DNA from: Mauremys mutica
Lineage: Eukaryota > Chordata > Testudines > Geoemydidae
Assembly (NCBI RefSeq): GCF_020497125.1
Contig: NC_059079.1
Location: 9,629,553-9,693,552, forward strand
DNA: 64,000 nt
Direction of reading: 5' to 3'
In this document: piece by piece, positions 36,691 through 47,057 of the stretch
Numbering within the stretch: position 1 is the stretch's first letter
Layout of the letters: each line of letters starts with the position of its first letter
Made by a program: the position numbers and the translations under genes
Notes under the pieces: model-generated
Database searches by the model: none
What the model was told of the DNA's origin: nothing
The model's input: only the letters and a program-made list of their open reading frames with translations

Positions 36691-36818
36691 CCTTTTGGCC
36701 TAAAGCTCTGCTGAGTAAAGTCTGCTATTGTGCCAGATTATGCAGTAATCTTCAAATGTTTCATTCTGGGTTTCTAGAGATGAAGAGCTACAAAGTGCTA
36801 ATCAATGATCCAACTGTC

Positions 36819-36866
36819 TATATATATATATATATATACACACACACATACACACACACACACACG
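36819..36866. repeat. (TA)n(CA)n microsatellite
   Basis: About ten TA units followed by CA units with one ATACA interruption. Compound dinucleotide repeat. Confidence 0.95.
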
Positions 36867-37379
36867 CTCATTTATAAACTCCAAGGAACAATGATTCCCA
36901 GAGTCCTCAATACATTTTTTAAAAAATGAAACTGGCAGTAATCTAAGCATATTAGGTGCTTTTAGTTCTCAAAAAATTACCAAATTAACACCAATGGAAA
37001 CTCACAGAACGGTAGGTGGGTTTCTCCTTCCCCATCCACCAATGACTCTCAAACCCCTTAGTTGTCAGCTACTGCCAGGCATGGTGAAGTTTGTGATGTG
37101 AATACCAATTCAATATAAACAAGGCTGCAAAGATAATTTGGCCAAAGAGCTCTCAAATGGCTTATCCATCCATTTTGGATATCCATAATGCATCCCTGCC
37201 TTGGGATAGTTATAACCCACATACACAAATTAAAGGGTAGCACTAATATTGTACAAAAGGAACATCACTCTCCCATGCAGTGATTTGCCCACTGCATTTT
37301 CTCCTTCCTCTATTTCTACCTTTTTCTTCCCCCACCCGCCTCTCTTTTTCTTTGATTTGCCGCCTCCTCTCTCAGATTC

Positions 37380-37545
37380 ATAGATCTTAAGACCAGGTAG
37401 GACCATCATGGTCAACTTGTCTGACATGCTGTATAATAGAGGCCCTAGAATTTCACCCAGTAATTCCTGCATCAAACCCATAACTTCTGGTTGAACAAAG
37501 CAGAATGGATTTAAAAAAAAAAAAAAAGACATCCAGTGTTAATTT
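37380..37545 (-). mobile_element. CR1-family fragment
   Basis: ATTCATAGATCTTAAGACCA, then CATGCTGTATAATAGAGGCC, ACCCAGTAATTCCTGCATCA and an A15 run before GACATCCAG. Same layout as 26135-26290; reverse orientation. Confidence 0.7.
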
Positions 37546-38362
37546 AAATATTTCATTTTCAACTTCAGGTAGCCTAACTGCAGCTGTCCGATCTGAAGAT
37601 GGTAAAAGTACAGGTCAGAGTGGCAAGGCCCTCATCTGAAAAGGGACGCATTCTCCTAGCTAACTGAAGGTGGAAGAAGGAAGCCCTCACCACTATTACA
37701 ACCAACCTCCATAGAAATAATGGCAAATGCAGGCATCACAGGAAATTAAGGAAATCTGTGTCCCAGAGATATGTTATGACATCAAAAATCTAAGCTTTTA
37801 TCTTTAAAAGATTCTGTTTCTAGTGCTCAGGATTAGGAAGATAAGGCTGAAAATGTGACTGATGTGCAACCAATGCAGCTATGTCTGCCCTAGTCTGCAG
37901 ACACTTGTAGCAGGAAGCTGTAGGATCCCACACCCATTACCATAGCAGACCAGCCTCTTTCTGGGCTGGTCAGTTTTGTGACATAAGGGGTAGACTGAGA
38001 TGCCTAACTAGGCTCTATAGGATCAGCACCCAGGGGGCTGGAGGGGGCAGCAGAGAGGAGGTGAGGGAGGGCTTAGATGCTCACTTGAGCATTACTCACC
38101 CCTTTCAATCTTTCACTGCCCAGGGTCAGACTGAGAAAAAATGGTCCTCTCACAAGTAACACCTAATTATGGCATCAACATAAAACGTTAATCACCAAAG
38201 ATTGTGCAGATCATAAAATCTGTCTTCCTCTCATTTCTTACATATTTTGAGCCACACTGAAAAATTAATTCAGATGCCCAATGATGCTGATCTAACAAGT
38301 GTCTGTCGTTAAATCCTATTGAGATGAATGGGGCAGTTCACACACTGCAGAGTTATTGTTTC

Positions 38363-38936
38363 AGGCTGTCTGCACAAGAAACTTACACTGGTTTAAATTT
38401 GTTTTTAAACCAATTGACTTAAACAGGTTTTAAAATCCTGTGCAGACTCTTGGAGTGTGCATCCACACTAGGAAAACAAAGTGTTAGGTGGTTGTTGTAG
38501 TTTTTAACCCCATGTTAGCTAATACATGGCAAAATCCTGCTGTGGACAAGGCAGTTTGTAGTTTTCATACATGTTTAGCTGGTCAACATAAACACTGGGG
38601 GCAACAGAGGATTTATCTCAACCAGTTAAACACATGTGAAAACCTACAAACTGCCTTGTCAATATTAGGATTTTACCATGAGTTTGTTACCAGATATTAG
38701 CTATCACATGCTTTAAAAAAGGCCTCCCCCCACACACACTCCTACTGAGGACAAAGCCTTTTTTCAGTTTCACTTAAACTAATTCCTAACTGACTTAAGC
38801 TACAATGAGGCAAGCTGCCCTTAAACCACAATAATAATGTTGACGTGAGGGTTTGCACCAATTTAAACTTAAACGTAATTATCTTAAAATTACATCTTTA
38901 GTTAAATTAGTGCTATTTTCCTGTGCACACAAGGGC
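38363..38936. mobile_element. TIR element of unknown class with an internal palindromic insertion
   Basis: The left end AGGCTGTCTGCACAAGAAAC and the reverse complement of the right end (AGCCCTTGTGTGCACAGGAA) align imperfectly. Inside, the words GGTTTAAA and TTTAAACCA recur, as in a turtle repeat I know. A second palindromic segment (38487-38702) interrupts it. A target duplication was not resolved. Confidence 0.5.
38487..38702. mobile_element. Palindromic element, about 216 bp, nested
   Basis: CAAGGCAGTTTGTAGTTTTC on the left is mirrored by GAAAACCTACAAACTGCCTT on the right. The outer words AGCTAATACATGG and CCATGAGTTTG...AGATATTAGCT are also mirrored. The pair forms a long imperfect hairpin centred near 38597. 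Confidence 0.65.
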
Positions 38937-38999
38937 TAAAGTCAGTTCACTTAATGGTTACACTCATTCTGAAAATTTTCCTTACAACCATAATAACCA

Positions 39000-40409
39000 G
39001 GCAAAGAAACAAAGAAAGAAAGAAGTAGGAGATTGAGGTTGCCATCTTGTTCTTCACAAACAAAAGTACCAAATCACTGACCCAGCACATCGTGTTTCAA
39101 GCAGAGAGCTGCATATCTAAGATTAACAGAAATATAATAAAAACCTTTTTAAAAATCAATGCATTTAGAATATATTATTAATTCAAGATGAATAAAACAT
39201 AGATAACATTCAGAAATAAAATGTAGAGCACATCATATGTAAACGTCAAACACAAAATATTATTCACTATTACATACTTATGTATTTGTGCTACACACCC
39301 ATTCCAAATGCAAATATTTGGAGAGAAATACCTACTGTCTAAGCACATACTGAAATAGTTTGCGCTGCCATATTGCATCAATGCTTATTTGACAAGTTAT
39401 AGCATCACATACCGTACATGTACATAGCCATTCTGTGGCTCTTCCCCCTGTAGTTGCTAATAAAGCCACTGTTTTTAGGATTCACGCTAGAGGCTCCCAC
39501 TTTAGAGCATAGGGAGATATTTCCTGTTTATGACAAATAAGTGTGTAAAAACAAAAAAGAAAAAATATTACAACTAATAAAAGGACAAAAAGGGTATCAG
39601 ATATGTGAACAGAGTTTGTTTCCTAAAAATTAAGACATTTTAATTAAATTATTAAGTATTAATTCCAGAAGCAACAATTAAGTGAACAGAGAAAAAAAAT
39701 TGTGTAGCTATTGGGCATAATATTTTGTTGAGAATTTGATCTTTGGTTTAAAAAGCTAATATGCAAAACTTACTGTAAAATAATATTTACAGATGGACAT
39801 TCATTGATGAGTTTCAGAGTTACAGTTCAACAGCCCTCCAACTTTGCAGAAAGCAGTAGTAACCATAGAACACAACCACCACATTTTACATGGTGCTAAC
39901 ATACATTAATCTTCCTAGTATTATAATTTCACAAAGAGAAACTTAAAAAAAAATAGCAACTCATTTTTATTTTTTTCTATTTTGAAAAGCAGCAAAGGAC
40001 TGTGTAAAAGAGAAGTCTTTTGAGAATGATAAAACCTTTCTTTGCAGAAGAAAATGAATAAATCAGGGGATAAAGAAGGAATGGGGGAGGAATGAGAGAG
40101 AACACCAGTGGAAAGGCTGAAAGAGAAAATAAGAAATATAGGAGAAAGAATAAAAAAGACCCCAAACGGAAGGGAAAAGAGAAAAAGAAGGGGAAAGAAG
40201 CTTAGCAAACAAGAGACAAATTTGACCCAAGGGAAAGAAGATGATATACCTAGATGACTACCAAGTTGTTAGCATGCATCAGGACTGACTGATCCTGGAT
40301 TTGATTTTTTATTTGAAAAAGGGCTATGTGCACAGACCCTGGTGTTTGAGAAGGTAGCTCGTTCTCTCTCTTTTGGTACAAGTTCCTTCGGCCAACAGTT
40401 GTTGAAATG
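39000..40409. other. AT-rich intron with a purine tract
   Basis: No repeat family is recognised. 40015-40205 is strongly A/G-rich on the plus strand and gives an open frame of Phe/Ser/Leu-rich sequence on the other, not a gene. 39000-39025 is AAAG-rich. Confidence 0.5.
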
Positions 40410-41137
40410 TTCCAGAGTAGCAGCCGTGTTAGTCTGTATCCGCAAAAAGAACAGGAGTCCTTGTGGCACCTGAGAGACTAACACATTTATTTGAGCATAA
40501 GCTTTGGTGGGCTAAAACCCACTTCGTCGGATGCATGCAGTGGACAATACAGTAGGAAGATATAGATATACAGACAGAAAACATGAAACAGTGGGTGTTA
40601 CCATACACATTGTAATGAGAGTGATCAGTTAAGGTGAGCTATTACCAGCAGGAGAGAAAAAAAAAACTTTTTGTAGTGGTAATCAAAATGGCCCATTTCC
40701 AGCAGTTCACAAGAAGGTGTGCGGAACCATGGGGGGGGAGGGGTGGTGGGAATAAACATGGGGAAATAGTTTTACTTTGTGTAATGACCCATCTACTCCC
40801 AGTCTTCATTCAAGCCTAATTTAATGGTGTCCATTTTGCAAATTAATTCCAATTCAGCAGTCTCTCGTTGGAGTCTGTTTTTGAAGGTTTTTCTTTGTTG
40901 TAATATTGCGAATTTTAGATCTGTAATCGAGTGACCAGAGAGGTTGAACTGTTCTCCGACTAGTTTTTGAATTCTTGATGCCTGATTTGTGTCCATTTAT
41001 TCTTTTACGTAGAGACTGTCCGGTTTGGCCAATGTACATGGCAGAAGGGCATTGCTGGCACATGATGGCCTATATCTCATTGGTAGATGTGCAGGTGAAC
41101 AAGCCTCCGATAGTGTGGCTGACGTGACCTAATGACT
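40410..41137 (-). mobile_element. Penelope-like retroelement, 3' portion
   Basis: Read on the minus strand, a GIY-YIG-type endonuclease relic is followed by a 3' non-coding part. That part ends in the well-known tail with GAGACTAACACATTTATTTG and CGTGTTAGTCTGTATCCGCA on the plus strand. I recognise this tail from turtle genomes. The 5' side is truncated near 41137 against a MITE fragment. The reverse transcriptase is absent. Confidence 0.8.
40793..41063 (-). pseudogene. Penelope-like GIY-YIG endonuclease C-terminus, frameshifted
   Basis: One frame (40854-41063) begins MCQQCPSAMYIGQTGQSLRK, the YIG half of a GIY-YIG nuclease with its downstream Arg. Another frame (40793-40996) continues QLVGEQFNLSGHSITDLKF-like sequence (QKLVGEQFNLSGHS) to a tail of LELICKMDTIKLGLNEDWE. 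The switch near 40980-41000 is a frameshift. In the family this nuclease cuts target DNA during integration (established). Confidence 0.82.
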
Positions 41138-41297
41138 CAATTACAGATCACCAGCTACTGCCACTTATTGGGAGTGGTTTAATTATATTGACAGGAGAGC
41201 TATCTCCCATCGGCATAGAGCCGCCATACGGGAGATCTTACAACAGCAGAGTTGCATCGGTACCACTGTAAGGTCTCTAGTGTAGACATGGCCTTAG
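41138..41297. mobile_element. Harbinger-like MITE, right part
   Basis: The end CTAGTGTAGACATGGCCTTA matches the right end of the elements at 35661 and 58639. The internal text CATCGGCATAGAGCCGC resembles their bodies. The left end is missing or merges into the Penelope-like relic. Confidence 0.6.
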
Positions 41298-42284
41298 ACT
41301 GGCATCTATGGTGATGGTTTTTCACTGGAGTTCCCAAAGAGGCACCTTTTCTGAAGGGCAGTTTCTGCTACAAACTGGTCTGAGAAATTGGGAGAGCGAC
41401 TTGGTAATCTTTTCCCCTCAGAGTAGGAATATACCTGCATGGGGGCTCATGTGGGTTCCCACTTGAATGTTAGTTTATCATAGAAGCCCAGCTATGCTGT
41501 GAGGATCCTCCTCAGGCAGTCTCCCAGAATGAGCTATGCCATTTGTTTAGCCACCGTGACGGATGGGTAACCAGAGAACTTTTCTCCAGATTGACTGGTT
41601 CCTGTGAAGAGCTACAGTCTTTTCTGGAGAACTTAGTGGACTGAGGACTTCAAAAAGACTGTTTGTGTCTGCAGTACTGCTTCCATTCCTTCTGGTACAG
41701 CCTGATCAGAGTAAATCTTTTTGGACTATTCTCTGCCATGACTTTGTCTAGCAATTCTCCATTTAGTCTTCTTTCCTATATTGTAGTAGGTGCATAGAAG
41801 TGAACACAACATACTAGGTGCTGGCTCTCCAGAGATGTATAGAGCAACACTTTTCCACCATGCTCCATGATGTGATGCCTCTGCAGTTGAAAACTGGGGA
41901 GGGGGGGAGGGGAAGAGGAAGGCTGTTTGGTGTATTTATTTACATACTATACTACATTGCCAGCTCATATTGAACCTGCTATCCACTATCATCCCTACAT
42001 ACCTTTTGGCATTCCAAGTATCTCAAGAACATCTGTATCTTGAATTATTTCCCCAATATTTGTCAAGCTGATGTAAAGCTTGGTACAAATTCAAAAAATA
42101 GGTGATAAAAATTTATGGTTAGCAAATTGTTTGGCTAAATCTTCCATGTCTGATGAAAGATTATCATTGTAATTCATTAGCAAATTACAGACTTTGTAAA
42201 CAGGCAGTCACAGATTTGGCTTTATATCAATCATTTTAGACCAGCTGGGTAGAAATACACACAACTCTGGAAAACAGAATGTAA

Positions 42285-42925
42285 GTGTGTGAGACTCACC
42301 CCTGCGGCGACTCCTGCTGATTTTTTCCAGGAATTAGCTCTGCCAGCCATGGAGCGCCCTCTGCAGGCCAGTATCCCACTTCCGCTTTGCCCCCCTGTCC
42401 CTCCCTGGACCCCGATGCCCCATTATCTGGGGGTGCTGCCCCCTGGCAGTACACCCCTCAGTCTCAGGGTCTCCCCTCCCCGGGGAACCCCCACCTTGCC
42501 TCAGTCGTAGGCTCCTGCCAGTCATCAACTAGTCCCTGCTCCCTGGGGCAGACTGCAGTATAAGCCACTCATCACAGACAAGGATTTTTTTGACCTGCTG
42601 CCTTTCTCTGCAACCCAGTACCTCTATAGGGCCTTGGACAAGGCCCTGCAGCCTGGGGAGTTGCCAGCCTGGAGCTCCAAAGCCCTCTGGCCTTTCCCCA
42701 GCCCTGCCTCACTTTATGCACCCTGAGCTTCCCGGCAGAGAGAGACTGACTGTGTTCCTGGCTCAAAGCCTTTTTATAGGGGCCGGCTGTGGTCTGTTTG
42801 GGGCATGGCTCCCAGCTGTGCCTACTTCCCCAATCAGCCTGGGAGCTGTTTGCCCCAGCCACAAGCCTCTGCTGGGCTGTTCTAAGCCCCTTAGGGCAGG
42901 AGCGGGTGAGCACCCTACTACACAG
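42285..42925 (-). repeat. Probable solo LTR, GC-rich
   Basis: The sequence begins TGTGAGACTC and ends ACTACACA on the plus strand, so it is TG...CA in either direction. On the minus strand a TATA-like box (CCTATAAAAAGG at 42770-42780) lies before AGCCAGGAACACAGTCAGTC, a plausible start region. I recall similar LTRs in turtle genomes. No internal coding sequence lies next to it, so it is probably a solo LTR. Target duplications were not resolved. Open frames in it are accidental. Confidence 0.6.
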
Positions 42926-43466
42926 AAAATGAAGTGTTCTTTCATTTTTAATTTACTTGAAACTTTGAAGAAAAATAATTGTTCTATTTAAATAAGTCAA
43001 TATTTCAAGATTTTTGTAAATCATTCAATTTTACCGTAAGTACATATACTTTATATTAGGGCTGTCAAACTATTAAAAAAAATTAATCATGATTAATCAC
43101 AAGATTAAATAAAATGGCGATTAACTGCCATTTTAATCGCACTGTTAAAAATAATAGTATTCTATTTAAATATTTTTGAATTTTTCTACATTTTCAAATA
43201 TATTGATTTCAGTTACAACACAGAATACAAAATGTACAGTGCCCACTTTACATTATTTTTTATTACAAAGATTTGCACCGTAAAAAAAAGATAAAATAGA
43301 AGAAATAGTATTTTTCAATTCACCTCATACAAGTACCGTAGTGCAATTTCTTAATCACGGAAGTGCAACTTTACAAATGTAGAATTTTTATTTATTTATT
43401 TTTTTAACATAACTGCACTCAAAAATAAACAATATAAAACTTTGGCGTCCACAAGTCTACTCCATC

Positions 43467-43712
43467 CTACTTCTTGTTCAGCCAATCACTAACAAAAACA
43501 AATTTGTTTATATTTATGGGAAATAATTCTGCCTGCTTTGTATTTACACCTGATCGTGAGAACAGGTGTTCGCATGGCACTGTTGTTGCCAGCACTGCAA
43601 GGTATTTACATGCCAGATATGCTAACCATTTGTATGACCCTTCATGCTTTGACCACCATTCCAGTGGACATGCTTCCATGCTGATGACAGTTTCTGCTCG
43701 ATAATGATCCAA
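43467..43712 (-). pseudogene. hAT transposase C-terminal (hATC) relic, left arm
   Basis: The frame contains ACPLEWW, LACKYLAVLATTVPCEHLF and ININKFVFVSDWLNKK. This matches the hATC pattern (W..N....LA.KYL.I.ATSVPSER.FS..G....KR..L.P.NV..L.FL). No catalytic residues are in this part. Confidence 0.8.
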
Positions 43713-44202
43713 AGCAGTGTGGACTGATGCACATTCATTTTCATCAAACTTCTGTCTGTGGCATTTTTTTTATTTTTTTTTGTGTGGTTCGGGTTCTCTA
43801 GTTTCTGCATCAGAGTGTTGCTCTTTTAAGACTTCTGACAGCATATTCCACAGCTCGTCCCTCTCAAATTTTGGAAGGCACTTGAGATTCTTAAACGTTG
43901 GGTGGGAGAGCAATAGCTATAATTAGAAATCTCACATTGGTACTTTCTTTGTGTTGTGTCAAATCTGCAGCGAAAGTGTTCTTAAAACAAACAACATGTG
44001 CTGGTCGGCATCCAAGATTGCCATAACACAAAATATATGGCAGAATGCAGGTAAAACCACAGAGCAGGAGACATGCAATTCTCCCACAAGGAGTTCAGTC
44101 ACAAATTTAATTAACTGGGTTTTTTTGTTTTTTTTAACAAGTGTCATCAGAATGCAAGTATGTCCTCTGGAATGGTGGCCAAAGCATGAAGGGGCATAAG
44201 AA

Positions 44203-44370
44203 TGGTTAGTATATCTGGCATGTAAATACCTTGCAGCACTGGCTACAACACTGCCATGTGAACGCCTATTCTCACGTTCAGGTGACATTGTAAATAAGAA
44301 ATGGGAAGCATTATCTCCCATAAATGTAAAAAAACTTGTTTGTCTTAGTGATTGCCTGAACAAGAAGTAG
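44203..44370 (+). pseudogene. hAT transposase C-terminal relic, right arm
   Basis: Fifty-five codons run from WLVYLACKYLAALATT through FSRSGDIVNKKWEALSPINV to DCLNKK and a TAG stop. It is the mirror counterpart of the left arm and keeps the ancestral stop. An upstream frame carries the matching CPLEWWPKHEGA. Confidence 0.82.
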
Positions 44371-44793
44371 GACTGAGTGGACTTGTAGGCTCTAAAGTTT
44401 TACATTGTTTTATTTTTGAGTGCAGTTATGTAACAAAAAAATAATTCTACATGTGTAAATTGCACTTTCACAATTAAGAGATTGCACTACAGTACTTGTA
44501 TGACTTGAATTGAAAAATATTTCTTTTGCTTATCTTTTACAGTGCAAACATTTGTAACCAAAAATAATATAAAGTGAGCACTGTACATTGTTTTCTGTGT
44601 TGTAATTGAAATCAATATATTTGAAAATGTAGAAAAACATCCAAACTATTTATAATACACTTAAATTGGTATTCTATTCTTGTTTAATAGTGCAATTAAA
44701 ACTGCAATTAATCACTACTAATTTTTTTAATCGAGTTAAGTGATTAACTCAAAACAAATTAAGTTAACTGCGACTGACAGCGCTATTTTATAT

Positions 44794-47026
44794 AATTTAG
44801 GAACATAGCAACTATCTAACTGTTAAGTTTACTTTAGTTGCATAATCAATTTTATAAGCAAAGATGTAAAGATTAAAAATCACTTCTTCACATAGTCAAA
44901 ACAATGTCTTAGACAAGTATTAGACTTACCATCATATCACTGTCATAGTAAGAGTATTCTAATAATTCTTCTAAATAAGCCTAAAAACTAATGCTCTGGC
45001 TATTCACAAGATACAATAATATCAACATTCCTGTTCTGAGCTTTTCTAGTCTACTAAGATGACCCCGTACAGAAATGCTTGTTTTGGCTATGTCTACTTT
45101 GCTTAAGCTACAAGGCCATGTATGGGGACAGCTGCATTTGGGAGCAACTTAAAACAAATTTCATCTTGGTGGCACCTAATCCAGAGCCTGGTACAAGCAG
45201 CATGGAAAAGTCAGTGTCAAAATTAAACAATACAGGCTTTTCTAAGAACAGATGCTTTTTCCTTGCAGCTGTAAAAACCTTAAAACAATCCTGTACCCCT
45301 CTGTCTGGTCACGCAACTATCACAAAGCAAGGCATAAATTTTGCCACTTATAGCAAATGTTTGCTGAGAGCTTTTATAGTGCTTTTTAAAAACAGTAACA
45401 GGGATTTATTGAGGGTGATTATGAGGCTATTTTACACCTTAAATGAGTGCAGGGTTCTTTAATTTATGCCCATGATTCTTGATGTATTAACAAAGGAACA
45501 GTTTTTATGTTAATATTATATGTACCACTTTACACAAAAATAGGAGTACAGCACTTTTCAAAGATAAAAATCATAACAAGTGGCTTTATTTATAGAGGCA
45601 GTAAGCATTTTCACACTGAATATAATGCACTGGCATTATTTTAACAGCATTTTCATGGTATTTGTTAGGTATTAATTCATGATAACTGAATAAACATTTT
45701 GCATATGATCAGATGATGTTATAATATAGTACATTATACTAGTTAATTAAGACATAGGCTGCTTCAGTAATATATCATGCCTCTAGAAATATGGATTATA
45801 AATAAGTTAAATAATTGCCACTTCGCATGCTTGACCCTCCAAAAACAGTACATTGTTTTAAGTTCTTGAGTATGTTTCTATGATATCAATGGATTAATAT
45901 TTTTAACATGGATATAAACAAACTGCCCTTCATTATTGAAAAAGCTTCTGTAACTCAACGAACAGAAGTAAACGATCAAACTCCTAGCTAAGTAAGTAAT
46001 TTGCAGTGTCATCATCCCAGGTCTGTTCCAATATTAGCTGCAGATTTTTCTTTTATGCTATTTTTAATTGTGTGTAAAGTGACTAACTAGCTTTACATAG
46101 ATAAAATATTTTAAAATATTCTCTAACAAAAACAATACTCTCTAATTGTTCGTTCTTTCCTTTGTTACTAAAGTTTAAAAACAAAACAAAAAACTTTTCC
46201 AGTGCCTAACTTTTCCAGCATTAGCACCTAACTATTTAGAAGTGTAACTGTGCTGTTTGATGGAAAAATGTTGCTTTACGCCTAGAATAATTTGAATAAA
46301 TAAAACATTGTATGAAACAATATTGCAATTCAGTTTTTCATTTTTTTGCACATTTCTAAATTATAAAATCATAGGAATTATACTATCTTAACCAACATAC
46401 ATGCAGAACAGGGAAACGTTATATTTTACACTGCAATACACGTTGATGTACAAGCTAAAAATAAAGAAAATCACAATTTAAAAAATCCTTGCAAAAACTG
46501 TGCCAGCACTTAGCTTTTTGGTTTATGATTGATGTTGATGTAATGTATATACATTACAGTATTGTACATAACATTATTTTGCTATCCTGAATGACCAGAA
46601 CTGGAAATGTAGGTGTTTCATATGCTCTAAATTGTGGCTGCTTACATTTTCTTGTCATTTCATGCTAACATCTTTTCAATAACTAGCATTATGCCAGCAG
46701 CTTTGCCCAAAAATACATTAACTCTTTGAAAGTAAGCTGTAGCAAATACCCATAAAACAAAATTACAATACTGAATTACATTTTTAATCTGAGTGGTTTA
46801 AAACCACTGTTTGCTAAATTAGGGCCTGATCCAAAAAACTTTTAGCATCATGAGTTGTCTTAAATTACATGAGTAAACCCATTCACTTCAATATGATTAC
46901 TTGTGAGTGTAAGGACAATTCACATGATAGATCACATTTGCGGGATATGATTTCTCATAAATTGATATTTTATTCTTTTGAGGGTGTCCCTGAACTCCAG
47001 TCCCCATTTATGGGCTATATCAATAT

Positions 47027-47057
<31 letters not shown>

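Larger units (their letters stand above)
43057..44785. mobile_element. Palindromic hAT element, 1,729 bp, hATC relics in both arms
   Basis: The ends TAGGGCTGTC and GACAGCGCTA are imperfect inverted repeats. Flanking octamers CTTTATAT (43049-43056) and TTTTATAT (44786-44793) match at 7 of 8, the hAT target-duplication length. Each arm encodes the hAT C-terminal dimerisation motif, on the minus strand at 43467-43712 and on the plus strand at 44203-44370. The arms are otherwise AT-rich. It is non-autonomous: it lacks the DDE catalytic core. Confidence 0.85.

Noticed and set aside
39921..40208. 95-codon Phe/Ser/Leu-rich frame resembling a membrane protein
   Set aside because: Antisense of a purine tract; hydrophobicity follows from TTT/CTT codons.
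42590..42991. 133-codon open frame and its antisense partners
   Set aside because: Lies within the GC-rich probable LTR; no retroviral or cellular domain.
45079..45462. 127-codon plus-strand open frame
   Set aside because: No recognisable domain or composition bias; no flanking gene structure. Chance frame in AT-rich DNA is more likely.
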